Shown piece by piece: positions 34,808 through 46,195 of a stretch of DNA of 64,000 bases. Source of the stretch: Aspidapion aeneum (lineage: Eukaryota > Arthropoda > Insecta > Coleoptera > Brentidae); assembly GCA_963576565.1 (NCBI GenBank), contig OY755042.1, forward strand, positions 97,458,185 through 97,522,184, written 5' to 3'. The position numbers and the translations under genes were made by a program. How positions within the stretch are numbered: position 1 is the first letter of the stretch; every line of letters starts with the position of its first letter. The notes beneath the pieces were generated by a model. It saw only the letters and a list, made by a program, of their open reading frames with translations, had not been told where the DNA came from and searched no databases.

Positions 34808-37800
34808 AGGTGGTAGACGCTTTTTACTCATTGGGCGTCGACCAGTGAGATACCACCATGCCAGAAGTGAGTAGCGCTAAGTGGTATCACCACGTTCCGC
34901 TACTGCGCTGGCAGTCCGGTTTCAACAATGAGTAACAGATAGTATGATGGCGCTTCCAGGATCAAAATATTCCGGAGGTAAAATACCCGACCACTCGGAT
35001 CTCCGGGCGTCGGGTGATCCTGGGGGTCCTTCATGCAAAGATATTAAAAGAAGACCAAAAACTCAACTCAGAATTGATTTTAGCAATATAAGAGGATTAA
35101 GTACCAACATGAATTCAGTTCACCAACATCTTGAAGAACAAAGACCTGACATCCTTGTTCTCACTGAAACTAAAATCAGTTCTGCAACACCTATTGTGAA
35201 CTATCTTTATCCCGGCTATGACCTACACCACCGATTTCGACATAATTTTGGGATCTGTGTGTAGGAGAAGCTAGAACCAGCGAACCTCGATATCATATGG
35301 CTGAAATTCACCTCAAAGTCATCGACCAAGTTCATTTGCTGCCTCTACCGACCGCCAAGTAACACCGAGTATCAAAACTTTTTTGCGACATTATCCGAAA
35401 ACTGTGATAATATACAGTCTAACTATCCACATGCGGAAATTGTTTTTTTAGGCGACAACGTCCACAATATACCCTGGCTAAAACACCACAACAAAACAGA
35501 TAATGAAGGCAGGGAAGCAGAAGCTTTTGCCATAAGTTGTGGTCTAACGCAGCTTGTCGATGAACCTACCCGTATCTCAGAAAGGGGTGAATTTGCAGCG
35601 CTTTTAGACTTGTTCCTAACTACAAATCCTGACTTGTACAAAATTCAAGTAGATCCCCCACTTGGTTCATCCGATCATAAACTTATAAGAACAAAGTGCG
35701 AAATGTTCATACCGCCAAGCCAACAATCACTTCCTCGTAAAATGTGGCACTATAAATCGGCAAAATGGAATGACCTTAAACAGTTTTACCTGGATTTTCC
35801 ATGGCAAGAAGTTTGCTTTAAAACAGCTGATCCCACTATTTGCTGTAATGAAATAACAAAAGTAATCTTATCTGGAATGGATGCATATATCCCACATACA
35901 ATAAAACGCAGAGCTAATGCAAAACCTTGGTTCAACAGCCAGTGTCAAACGGCTGTACAGAAAAAACACAGAGCATATAACCTTTGGAAACGACAACAAA
36001 CCGCTCAAAACCACACAGAATTTATAGAAGCCAGAAATAGTTGCAAAATTATTATTGACGCCGCCAAAGAAACATACAATCAAAGAATAAAAAACAGGTT
36101 GCTGAATTGTCCAAGTAGTTCTAGGTCCTTTTGGTCTCTTGCAAAAGCCGTTGGATCAAACTTCACCAAGTCATCCATACCACCACTTACAGATAAAAAT
36201 ACTCACTCAGCCACAACATCAGAGGAAAAAGCCAATATGCTGGCCAAAATCTTTTCCTCCAACTCAAACCTAACAGTGCCAAATGGAAAAACTCCACCGT
36301 TCATTGAAAGGGTTTCCCACAGTATGCCAGAGGTACCGTTTTGTCACAGAGAAATACGAAAATCCCTTAAAAAGTTGGATACAAACAAAGCAATGGGTCC
36401 AGATGGCATTCCCGCGATAGTACTCAAAAATTGTGCTAACGAACTCACCCCAACTTTCGCTAAATTATTCAATTTATCTTACAGGCAAGGAGTATATCCA
36501 TCATCATGGAAGTCTGCCGCAGTACAACCTATTCCAAAGAAAGGAAAAAAGACAGATCCGTTAAACTATAGACCAATTGCTCTACTTCCGGTGATATCAA
36601 AAGTAATGGAAAGAGTTGTGAACAATCACCTAACCAAGTACTTGGAAAAGTACAAACTTATCAACGACAAGTAATACGGATTTCGAAAATATAGGTCAAC
36701 TGGCGATTTACTTACATACGTCACTCATCTATGGCAAAAAGCGATTGAGTTACGGGGCGAAACAAGAACAATTGCCTTAGATATATCAAAAGCATTCGAT
36801 AAAGTCTGGCATGAAAATCTGCTCAACAAGCTTAAAGCAATGGGATTGTCGCCGAAACTTTGCGCTTGGTTTGAAAGTTACCTTAAGGATAGATCCATTT
36901 ATGTTGCACTGGATGGCCGGAACTCCAACTCTTACCAAATAAATGCTGGTGTGCCACAGGGAGCAATCCTTTCGCCAACACTTTTTCTGATTTACATAAA
37001 TGACCTCATAGATAAAACAGTAAATCCACTTTATTGCTTTGCAGATGATGGCAACGTAGTCTCCTCAGTCATACCACCCACTCAGTGTCTATCCGCACGT
37101 GAATTCCATCATCTTAGACAAACTCAAATATCGCAGATAAATAACGACCTGGAGATAATAGAGGACTGGGGCAACAAAAACCTTGTACAGTTCAACGCGC
37201 AGAAAACCCAAGCAGCCCTGTTTTCAAAAAAGACCAGCACCGGTGAGCCAAACATCATGCTATCTGGAAGTGCTGTCACATTGCAGAGCCAGTTGAACAT
37301 CTTAGGAGTCACTGCAGAGACCAACATGTCTTGGCACAGTCACGTGGCAGATATAGCTAAAAGGGCGTCCCAAAAGCTTGGGGTGCTATTTCGTACAAGA
37401 CATCTGTATACACCAAGCCAACTGCTGACACTCTACAAAGCCCAGATTCGACCAACTATGGAGTACTGCTCACATATATGGAGTGCGGCACCCAAACATA
37501 CCTTAATGCTTTTGAACACCGTGCAAAAACGAGCTATCAAGCTGATCAATGACCCCGCACTTACCCGTAGTTTGGATAGTCTCGAACATCGAAGAACTGT
37601 GGGCGATCTATCTCTCTTCTACAGGTATTATCACGGAAAATGCTCTGAAGAGTTGGCACGTATGATCCCCCTGGGAGTAGCACCTACTAGGCGAACACGT
37701 CAAACAGACGGTAACCATCAATTTACTGTCAAAATAGAGGCACCAAGAACCTCATTATATCAGAATTCATATCTCTGGAGAACAGCATCGCTGTGGAATA

Positions 37801-37950
37801 AACTCCCTGCGACAGTTTTCCCTGCAGGTTACAACCTGAACCGTTTTAAAACCAACACACACCAACATTTCCGCGCACTGGCCGCTTCTCGGGCGTGATA
37901 GGGATCTCCTTGCGAGTGCGCTTAACCGTAAAAAAAAAAAAAAAAAAAAA
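34808..37950 (+). mobile_element. Nearly intact Jockey/CR1-type LINE
   Basis: The element ends in a pure run of 21 A (37930-37950) directly after a short 3' UTR. TGATGTA at 34801-34807 is repeated at 37951-37957, right after the poly(A), and is a plausible short target duplication. Between them lies one long ORF2 frame with endonuclease and reverse transcriptase domains. No ORF1 is seen, so it is 5'-truncated or lacks it. Confidence 0.85.
34944..37898 (+). pseudogene. LINE ORF2: apurinic-type endonuclease plus reverse transcriptase
   Basis: A single frame of about 984 codons is interrupted only by TAG at 35262 and TAA at 36672. Endonuclease (codons ~30-255): IDFSNIRGLSTN, ILVLTETK, CCLYRPPSNTEY, the GDxN loop, and SSDHKLI with the catalytic His. 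Reverse transcriptase (from ~codon 450): NKAMGPDGIPAIVLKN, PIPKKGK with NYRPIALLPVISKVMERVV, YGFRKYRSTGDLL, LDISKAFDKVWH (first catalytic Asp), GVPQGAILSPTLFLIYIND and YCFADDGNVVS (catalytic Asp pair). The thumb contains RPTMEYCSHIWSAAP. It would copy element RNA at a nicked target. The TAA falls just before YGFR and is probably a CAA-to-TAA change. No RNase H is present. The expected GDFN of the endonuclease reads GDN, one codon short. Confidence 0.9.
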
Positions 37951-37958
37951 TGATGTAG

Positions 37959-38488
37959 GCTTTAAGGCATACAAATTATCTAAATTTCAAGCGACTTTAT
38001 TGAAATTCCGTTGATTACCCATTGCAAACATTGTCCTCTAATTTGCTGTTGTTACTTTGTAGTGCTCCCTGCTCCCACCCATCTCCCCTCCTGTCATTCC
38101 CCCCACCCTATTTAAAAACCATATTCGCATAATTTTATTAAATATAGAGCGATTTCAAAAATTCTTTCGGCATACGCTTTCAGATTTTTTTTCCAACACC
38201 ATGTCAAAGTTCTTTCTGCACACGTTTGAAGACTTTTTTCCAACATCATTTTACTAGTTTCCCCCTCCCTCTCTTCTCCCCTCCTCCGGCACTCGCTTTA
38301 AGATTTTTTTCGACACCATTTTACTAGTTCCCTCCTCCCTCTCTCCACCCCCACCTTCACTCAATTTAAGGTAACACCGTTCGCGTCCGTAGAAAATCTA
38401 CACGTATTTTTTGGGTAAAGCTAAATGAATTGTAAATGCATAGTGGTTCTTATAAGGCTGAATAAGAATTAAACCTAAAAGTTGGAAA
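37959..38488. repeat. CT-rich region with three diverged ~75-bp units
   Basis: Phrases of the type CGCTTTCAGATTTTTTTTCC...ACACCAT...ACTAGTT occur three times between 38165 and 38335, separated by CCCTCCCTCTC tracts. No coding sequence. Confidence 0.6.
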
Positions 38489-38719
38489 TAAAAAAACACC
38501 CAACTGCTAAATTTACTTGTAACTACTAGTCGCAGTTGGGTACAAAATTACCCAATAACCTGATTCATGAAAATACAAAACTGTATAATTTCGTAAGTAC
38601 GCTTTGGGCATCAAAACTAAAAGTTGATGCATGTCGTGCATTATAGTTATACCTATCAATTTTGTACTCAACTGCGACTAGTACTTACAAGTAAATTTAG
38701 CAGTTGGGTGTTTTTTTTA
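38489..38719. mobile_element. MITE with ~58-bp terminal inverted repeats
   Basis: TAAAAAAACACCCAACTGCT, continuing through ACTAGTCGCAGTTGGGT, is mirrored at the right end by ACTCAACTGCGACTAGT and AGCAGTTGGGTGTTTTTTTT. Length is about 231 bp. Each arm itself carries CCCAACTGC...GCAGTTGGG, so the arms can also fold on themselves. Confidence 0.85.
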
Positions 38720-40040
38720 TTTAATTTTTTTTTTATTACGTCCGTTATACAGTGCTAAGTCAGCACCTAATTCTTTAAGGTACAATTTTATTATTTCTTA
38801 GCCCATTTTCTCAGTTAACACCTTTTTATGCACGACGAAGAGGTGGCTTTTTGATCAATGTCTAAAATCGAGTAAAGTTGCGCACAAAAAAATTTGAAAA
38901 ATGGTTAAATTTTAAAATCATATGAAGCGTAATAAAACTACAGCCAAAAAAAGTGTGGTTTTTCTTGACCCAACTTATAATATTCTCAATCGATTTGATT
39001 TTGAGACATTTGCTTTTGAAAAGTGTAAAATTGTGTCACAAGTTGCCCCTTAAAGAAATTTAAGTGGTAATATTTACCCCTGATAGTGGATAGATGAATG
39101 GACAAGTGGCACCTTGTTAAAAAGGTGCGAGACGGAATCTAAAAATCGTGGAATCTGGATTGGACTAACCATTTATTATTTTTATGAGAAAAATATAGCA
39201 GTAATAAACTTTAACTGACCTAAGCTTGTCTAATTTAAATTTTTCTCGGACCTGCTTCAGTTGTCAAACAGGCCAAAAAGAATAATAAGAAACAAATATC
39301 AAAATCGTAAAAAACAACGATAAAAAAACTAGTAGTAATACAAGATTTTTATGTTCTTAGGTAAACATGCTAAGAATAATAAAAAAATGGATTGTAGTTC
39401 ATACTAAGTTTACTTGTCTTACGTAGAAAATTCCAAGTTTTGTACTATTGTTTGTTGGATTACTCTTATGGTTCTTGTGGGAGAGATCTGTGTTCAAATT
39501 ATTCGAATTTTTTAAAAGTTTTTTTACCATTATCTGGTGCTATCAAACTATGACAAAGTTAAAATTTTTAAAAACCAATGGCATTTTTTTTAGTTTTTAC
39601 TAGTCCAGTTGAGTGGGGTTTGAGTTTGGCAAGATTAATATTAATTTAAAAATTAAATGTTAGAGTGTTTTTGGTCGGTCAGCAGATTTATATTCAACAT
39701 CGTAATTATGGTTATTCTGGGACGGCGCCTTAGCGACCTTTTACGCCGTTGTGTTTAATAACACTAAAGTATGTGATTTTTTATGGATATTTAACGGTAA
39801 CTTTATAAAGCTGTTATGGTTATTTTATATTGACATTTCAACGAACCAAACCTTGAAAAGTTCCAAATCCATATTTTGGTTTGTTCTAAATATTTGTAGT
39901 TATTTTTATGAATGTTTTGACAAATTTAAAATTATTCTTCTTGTTTCTTCTTGCAGTTTTGCGGACAAAAAACAACAACAATGTTGAGGTTACAAACATG
40001 TAAAGTGTGTTTTTTCCTAAAAAAGTTATCGTATTTAACC
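38720..40040. other. No gene seen
   Basis: AT-rich. Frames here are short and resemble nothing known. Confidence 0.45.
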
Positions 40041-41462
40041 ACTAGTAGTAGTACTAGTAGTAGTAGTGTGGGGTAGGCTCTAGACCTGGCGACTAGGCAC
40101 ATGAAGCGCCCTTTCCGGCAACCCCTGGACATCCCCTCTACTGCGTCTTTCCTTCGCTAAGGAATCTGCCCGTCTTCTGGACAGGCCAGAATATCGGCCT
40201 CAGATTCAGAAGGTCCTCCGTCTTAAAGTCTTCCTCTTCTAATACCTCTATTCTTGCCTCCTTGAATGCTTCACGCGATGAGAGGAAATGCGCCGAGGTC
40301 TTGTCCTCGGCCCAACATCGCTCACACGTCGCGTTCTTCTTGTGTCCTTGTAGGAGGCAGTGTCCGGTTAGGACTCCCACTATTGCTCCTACCTCTCTTC
40401 GTGTTCTACGGCGCAGTCAGTCGCTACGGGACTTGCTGTATCATGTCACATACTCCTTCACCTGTCTCCCCTCTTGTGAATCCCAGGAAAAGCTTTGGCC
40501 CAGCTCATTTCTGCCGGAATCCACCCCTGGTGAGTTCGTCCGCTTTCTGGTTTTCTGGGACTCCCATGTGTCCTAGGACCCATACAAACTCCACCTCTCT
40601 TACTCCGGCTATCTCCTGAAATGCATTCGCGCACTCTTGCTCTCAGCTTGACTATCTGAACAGATGCAGAGGTGCTTTCTTGTTTTGTTCCTAATTTCTT
40701 CCTCCCATGTTACCGTCAGTATAGCATAAACCTCCGCCTGGAAGACCGTTGCATTGGATCCAAGCGAGTAGTTTTTTCCAATACCCTTGCTTTCCACGTA
40801 CAGTCCTGCATCGATCGAATTCCGGTCTGTTAGCCTTGATCCGTCTGTATGGCAGACCGAGGCACCGCTAAGGAATTTAGCCCGTCCTTTTTCCATGCAT
40901 CCCTTGGCGGGATGGTTACACGGTATCGCCTTTTCTCCCTTAACCGCTTGTCTGGCATCGCAAGCCTGTACGTCGATAGAGGAATCTCCTTTTGTCAACC
41001 GCTCCTTCTCCACACGCCCACGTCCCTTATCCTAAGGTGTGCTGCCATTGCTTCCTTTTTTATCCAGGTAGACAGCGGTAGGACGCCTAGGATAGTATTC
41101 AGGGCTGTGTTACGGGTAGACCTTAAAGCGCCTGTGATGCTCAAGGTCGCTACTCTACATGCTTTCGAGCTTTTTGGCGTTAGACGACGGATCCGTATTG
41201 AATCCTCGGTCTTATAATGGCCGTGTAGATTTAGTGCACGATCCTTGGGCTGAGTACCCACATCCTTCCTACCGCCCTTCTGACTTGCCAGAATGTCTTT
41301 GTTGTTAGTAGGTCTATAATATGTGGTTTCCAGCTTAATTTACTGTCTAGCACCATCCCCAGATACTTAACCTCTTGCGATAGTGTAAGTGGTCGTCTGT
41401 ACATTTGTGGTCCTTTGAAGCCCTCTTGAACCACTAAGTTTACCACAACCACATCGAAATTG
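40041..41462 (-). mobile_element. RNase H-type LINE, second and longer copy
   Basis: Same family as 5375-5808: identical 3' layout with the (ACT)n tail (TAG triplets on + at 40042-40067), GTGTGGGGTAGGCTCTAGAC and the same C-terminal coding region. It extends 5' through RNase H into the end of the reverse transcriptase before truncation near 41462. I could not assign a target duplication. Confidence 0.85.
40138..41452 (-). pseudogene. LINE ORF2 fragment: RT thumb, RNase H, C-terminal zinc motif
   Basis: Read in order on the - strand: VKYLGMVLDSKLSWKPHI (about 41370), then WIKKEAMAAHLR and a preceding LSITGALRSTRNTAL block (about 41150-41050). RNase H follows with TDGSRLTDRNSIDAGLYVE (first Asp), VFQAEVYAIL (Glu) and CICSDSQA (second Asp). 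The tail is GVLTGHCLLQGH with ATCERCWAEDKTSAHFLSS. Frames change at about 41240, 41010 and 40600. Loss of the last tail Cys (SSREAF versus SSCEAY in the other copy) and a deletion shortening the LTGH segment also mark it as dead. RNase H in this position indicates the I/R1 superclade. Confidence 0.85.
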
Positions 41463-41967
41463 GTGTTTACAGGTACTGACCAAAAACTACCTATTTTTCT
41501 GCTGAAATTGTTTACTTTATCTTGTCACATCTGAAACATTCTACTTCTGTGGATCTGCTCAAGCTCATAAAACTCATGTATATCAAAACCAGGCACAGAA
41601 TTTATTGAGAAGATAAAAACTAAAATGGAACCTGTTTCGAAAAAAATACGGCGAGACGGTATAAATAAAGTTTACTTAAAAAAGTAAGTAAAGCTTATAA
41701 AAGACTATCAACAGTTTGAGAGATTTTACCCAAAAGTATAAGCCTGTTTTACTCTTATAGTAAGGCTTACCTTGACATGCCTTAATTGCAAAGCCTGATT
41801 TAATGTTGTTTTTAACCTGATGGGTGGTGGGTAGCAGGGTCGGACTGGCTACGTAAGGGCCCCGGGGGTAGAGCAGAGCCAAGGGCCCCGTAACCAGAAA
41901 AAACAAGGTGTGTTTTCTCAGGTTATTCTAAACTTCTTACTCGAATTGGATTTAAATTGATTGGGCT
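41463..41967. other. No gene seen
   Basis: AT-rich spacer. A GC-rich patch GGGCCCCGGGGG near 41865 looks like the inside of a CAGTGGCG-type element but has no visible termini. Confidence 0.4.
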
Positions 41968-42156
41968 CAGTGGCAGATCCAGGAGGTCTAGAAGGGGGCA
42001 GGGGGGCAAGGAGACAAGATTTTTTTTTGCGATTTTTCAAAAATTTCAATTTATGTATTGGTTATTATTTACTAGAATTAAAGATCATAAGGTTTATCTT
42101 AAGAAGGGAAGGGGGGGGGGGTCGGGCTCTTCAGGCCCTCCCTGGATCCGCCACTG
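41968..42156. mobile_element. Small hAT-like MITE (CAGTGGC termini)
   Basis: CAGTGGCAGATCCAGGAGG at the left is mirrored by CCTCCCTGGATCCGCCACTG at the right. Flanks ATTGGGCT and ATGGGGTT match at 6 of 8 positions, a possible degraded 8-bp duplication. It has a G-rich interior and no coding sequence. Confidence 0.75.
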
Positions 42157-42231
42157 ATGGGGTTAGGTAATATATATGTATATACCTAGACGCTCGAGTA
42201 CACGGATTATTGAATTTAAACAGATAGGATT

Positions 42232-42475
42232 TGATCAAAGTTATAGTGGTAAATCTAAAATGGCCGCCGACAGACATTTCAGTTTAACATTTCGTTATCT
42301 GCTTTAGAAATCCCAAGTCTTGTCAACACAGTTTTTCGTTATTTTTATTTTTGCCAGTTTTTTTTTAAATCTAACTGTAGTAGGGAAAGTCCAAGAATTT
42401 ATTTCTTTTTCAACAAAAACACAACAAAAATAACTACAACTGACAGTCTCCGCCATTTTAATAAGGCCGCATCAA
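42232..42475 (-). repeat. MITE family M copy (reverse orientation)
   Basis: Reverse complement of the repeat found in the EcR intron at 58963-59260. Shared blocks include AAAATGGCGGAGACTGTCA, TTATTTTTGTTGTG and ACTGGCAAAAA, in the same order. No coding capacity. Confidence 0.7.
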
Positions 42476-42566
42476 AGTGGCTGTATAACGGGTTGCCTAC
42501 GAGTGCACTTGTACTTCAGCCAAATAGTCAAAGCGAAAAATCTGGGCTCTCCCGTTTCGGTCTAGA

Positions 42567-43690
42567 AGCAGGTGCCCCCTATTTTGACACTGCTGAATCC
42601 GAATATCTCGATTGCTGCCCCCAAAATCTCGACAGGCATTAAGTTAACCCCCTTAACCCTCCAAAACATAATTTTATTTAATTAGAATTGAAAAAGCACT
42701 TTTTGGTAGAGAACGAAATTCCCTTTCCAACGATGTCTTAATCGATAAGACGAGAATGAAGTAAATCTTCAGTGGCCTCCGAAAATTAGAATTATTTAAA
42801 AAAAAAACCCACACCAGGAGCGTTTGTTTAAGAATAACCCAAAAATATATGAAAACATTCATGTATCCTTGAAATAACCAAAATTACAAAAATCTTTTTT
42901 TTTTGTAATTTTTTTAAGTGACTAATTTACGGACGTCCCTGGAGAGTTACTCATAATATATATCAAATTCTGTAATATGCCGTTCGAAAGAAAATTTTAT
43001 ATCCACCGTAAAGTAAAAAAGACAGTTACGACATTTAGACACCGTCGTAAGATGCCTAGTTTTTAAGAAAATTGATTTCTTTATAAAGCGGTAATTATAA
43101 AATAACTTACACCCTGTTATATAACGTTTCAAAGGACATTTTACTGTTAACGATCAAGCAGAACAGATTTCTTAAAATTATTTAAATGCCCCAATTTACG
43201 GACGTCGCTGGAGAGTTCGTTATAAGTTAAACGCTACGACTTAAACATTGTTAAAAAGGGAATTTTACTGGCTACAATAAAGTGTATTGCATTTTTTATT
43301 ATATTAAGCGTAGTTTCTGAGAAAATTAGATAAAACTTGTAACAAAAATTGTTTATTTTGTAATTTTTAAAAATTGATTTACTTAATTTACGGACGCCTC
43401 TGAAGTTTTAATTATGCAAATAATCCGACCTTGTTATACAGCATTCAAAAATATATTATATTGTCAACAATAAAGTATAGAACATGACTTTTCCGTTTGT
43501 GGTAACTTTTTTAAATTACTTTAATTAACGGACGCTGCTGGAGAGTGTTATCAGTCTAACCCCACCTACTTATACATTGTTAAATAGCAAATTTTATTGC
43601 CTAAAATAAAGTGCATTATACATTCTTCGACTTGAAACTTAGTTTTTAGGAGAAAATTTGAAAAATTCTAAAAATTGCTAGTTTTGGAAG
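42567..43690. repeat. Repeat family T, copy 1, with recurring TTTACGGACG units
   Basis: The motif TTTACGGACGTCCCTGGAGAG recurs in varied form near 42927, 43195, 43388 and 43525 (spacing 140-270 bp). Each is accompanied by ATTTTA-TGTCAACAATAAAGT-like text. The left part (TGAATCCGAATATCT, ATTCCCTTTCCAACGATGTCTT) recurs at 47685 and 47970. Non-coding. It looks like a degenerate tandem array inside a larger dispersed repeat. Confidence 0.7.
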
Positions 43691-44011
43691 GCTGCAGCTA
43701 ATTAAAAAAAAATAATATGATTTTGGGTTATAGACTTACCCATTTTGCATGCATACCTGTGTCAAATGGGGCGTGACAGCATCAATTTAGAATACCGGCG
43801 CCATGTTGGCCGCCATCTCGAATATCTCAGCCCCTGCCAATGTTTTAAGAGGGGTTTTCGGATTCGGCGCAGGCGTTGAAATAGGGTGCATTAAACATTT
43901 GTCCAAAACTAATTTAAAATGCTTCTAGAAAGTCGATTTTCAGAAATGTTGCGTTGTAGTGTACCCCATCTGTTTCTAGGTCTTCCTCTGGGTGTTGTTT
44001 TTTTTTATTTG
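43691..44011. other. No gene seen
   Basis: Contains CCGGCGCCATGTTGGCCGCCATC near 43796, less AT-rich than its surroundings, but no frame. Confidence 0.4.
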
Positions 44012-44950
44012 TCAAACACACTGTGTTTATTGTATTACAATCTAGTCAGTAGACTAATTAGCAATTTTGTTTAAACTTAATTTACTAGAAAAGTCAGATT
44101 TAAACTTAGGGTTCACTAAACAGTTCTCCCCGCTTTGTTTGGCTGTAACTTATAATTGTGTTGTGTTTCTAGCATTATTAGTTTATTAGCTCAAGCGGCT
44201 TCACTCTTTTTAGTCTTCGAACTAGCATAGTATTGTCTCGAAGCTGAGTTGCTTCCACATTCACATGCCGATGCAGTCTATCTTCATAGCTTTTTGCGTA
44301 CTTTTTTATAGTCTCTGCTACAGTTTCGATTATTAGATCTCGATGGAGGTCACTATTTCGAACGTACCAAGGTGCATTCACAATGTTTCTTAATACTTTA
44401 TTTTGAAATCTCTTTAAAACTAGAATGTTACTCTCTTTAGCACAACCCCATAGTTGAATACCATATGTCCATACTGGTTTCAGTATTTGTCTGTAAAGCA
44501 GTAACTTATTATGAATTGTTAAATTGGACTTCCTTCCAATTAGCCAGTTCATTTTTCGATACCTTATCTCAAGTTCTTCTTTTTTTTTTCTTAACATGTG
44601 CTTTCCAGCGCAATTTGGCATCAAGTGTCATACCTAGATATTGTGCCTGATTTGAATATAGAATATGGGTGTGTGGCAAATTGATCTTGTATAAATCTTT
44701 GAGGACTGTATTGTAATCAGTGGCGTACGCAGAAATATATTCTGGAGGGGGGGGCTTGAGCGCGAATCGATACTCAGAGATGAATCCTGAGGGGGACTTA
44801 AGGACAGATCGATACATTTTAATATTGATTTTTGGGGAAAATTCTGCTTTCAGGGGTCAATATTCATTGGCTCTGGGGGGGCGGGGGGGTGGTGCAGCCC
44901 CTAAGCCACCCCTGCGTACGCCATTGTTGTAATTGCATGTATATTATACT
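44012..44950 (-). pseudogene. Jockey-type LINE, copy J3, C-terminal RT and 3' UTR
   Basis: On the - strand: NLPHTHILYSNQAQYLGMTL and DAKLRWKAHVKKK (from about 44700), then a frame change in an A-run near 44585. It continues with ELEIRYRKMNWLIGRKSNLT, LLYRQILKPVWTYGIQLWG, NAPWYVRNSDLHRDLIIETV and VRRLKRVKPLELIN to a stop at 44178. The 3' UTR extends to 44012, ending in the same TGTGTTTGACAAAT as copy J2. The catalytic palm is missing. A small MITE is inserted at 44718-44926, splitting the 5' end. Confidence 0.85.
44718..44926. mobile_element. hAT-like MITE inserted in LINE J3
   Basis: The 209-bp element starts CAGTGGCGTACGCAG and ends CTGCGTACGCCATTG (15 bp with one mismatch). TTGTAAT directly precedes (44711-44717) and follows it (44927-44933). 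The interior is G-rich and non-coding. The insertion post-dates the LINE. Confidence 0.9.
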
Positions 44951-45404
44951 TTTAAAGGTTTTTAACTTGATTTGGCTTCACATTTGTTTATTTCTAATTC
45001 TGCAATAAGTATATTTTTAAAAAATTTGCATTTAAATTTTATGTTTTTAACCCGTGTCTGTCATGAGATCGGATAGCAATTTTTCACTGCTTCACTAGTA
45101 TTCATTTATTCACCTATGATGCTATAGAGGTAATTTGGTATTCTCACTTTATCGCCACAGGAACTGAGTTTTTTTCTGGTTTTTTGGCATTTTTTCAAGG
45201 TGTTATGTTAATTTTATTTTATTTTACCGCAATTTGCATGCAATTTGTGTAAAGTTTAATCAATTTAGTCAATCTATTGGTTTAGAAGCAAACATTGTAG
45301 TAACTTAGTAAATACATAATTAAATTATTGTTTTTCTAACAAGTAATTCACGTTTTGTTGTGTAAAATTACTTTAAAAACTGTTTAAATAAGGCAATTTA
45401 GGGT
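44951..45404. other. No gene seen
   Basis: AT-rich spacer between two LINE remnants. Confidence 0.4.
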
Positions 45405-46195
45405 GACACGATATCCCCTAAACTATTTAACTTTAACGAACCTAGAAGATGTTTTTAAAAACTTAGATTGGGAGGAAATAGGCACCAAAGTACGCGGACA
45501 ATACCATCGAAGAAATAAATTATTTCTTCGATTAATGAATACTTAAACCACCTAAGATATGCTGATGATATCGCCTTAATAACAAAAAGGAAAAAAGAAC
45601 TGATAAAAATGCTGGAACTGGATACAGCAGCTAAAAATATAGGCTTGAGTATGAACTACACTAAAACTAAAATCATAAACACAGACGAAGATATCACAAT
45701 CAGAAAAAACCACGAAAGAATAGAACGAGTAGACGAATATAATGTACCTATTCGTATATACCTGGGACAATTATTAAACTAAAAAAAGAAAGCAAACAGC
45801 TGAAATCAAGAGACGAGTAAGATTGGCCTGGGCAGCATTAGGTTAATTAAGCTACATATTAAAAAATAAAAAATATCCTCAGTACTTCAAAACGAAAGTG
45901 TATAACTAATGTATCCTTCCTGTACTTTCATATGGATCCCAGACCTGGATACAAAATAAAATATGGGTAAGGTGACGAAAGCCCAAAGATTAATTAAAAG
46001 AGAAATGTTACATGTAAGGCTAACAAAAAGAAACGAATGGATAAGAAATAAAACAAAAGCAAGGGGATGTTAGAGAAGAAGTAACAAAATTAAAATGGAA
46101 ATTTGCGTTTCAGAATATTAAACAGAAAGACATCGATGAGAAGAAAGACCCCAAATCAGATGGGTGGAAGTAACATGCGGGAACTCAGTGGCGTA
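45405..46195 (+). pseudogene. RTE-like LINE reverse transcriptase fragment, copy R1
   Basis: Begins at DTISPKLFN (the end of the VRQGD.ISP motif) and runs through IFKNLDWEEIGTK-like text. After a 38-bp foreign insertion it continues as LNHLRYADDIALIT (catalytic Asp pair), LDTAAKNIGLSMNYTKTKII, a degraded thumb (QRLIKREMLHVRLTKR-like) and WRLRRKTPNQMGGS-like remains. Several frame breaks. The same family as 48250-49305, to which it is about 85-90 percent similar by eye in the YADD region. Confidence 0.8.
45509..45535. repeat. Near-perfect palindrome inserted in LINE R1
   Basis: ATCGAAGAAATA...TATTTCTTCGAT, a 12-bp perfect stem around AAT. It is absent at the matching place in copy R2 (near 48610), so it is part of a short insertion. 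Confidence 0.8.

Noticed and set aside
40262..41217. Several + strand ORFs of 80-120 residues
   Set aside because: Antisense shadows of the - strand LINE ORF2.
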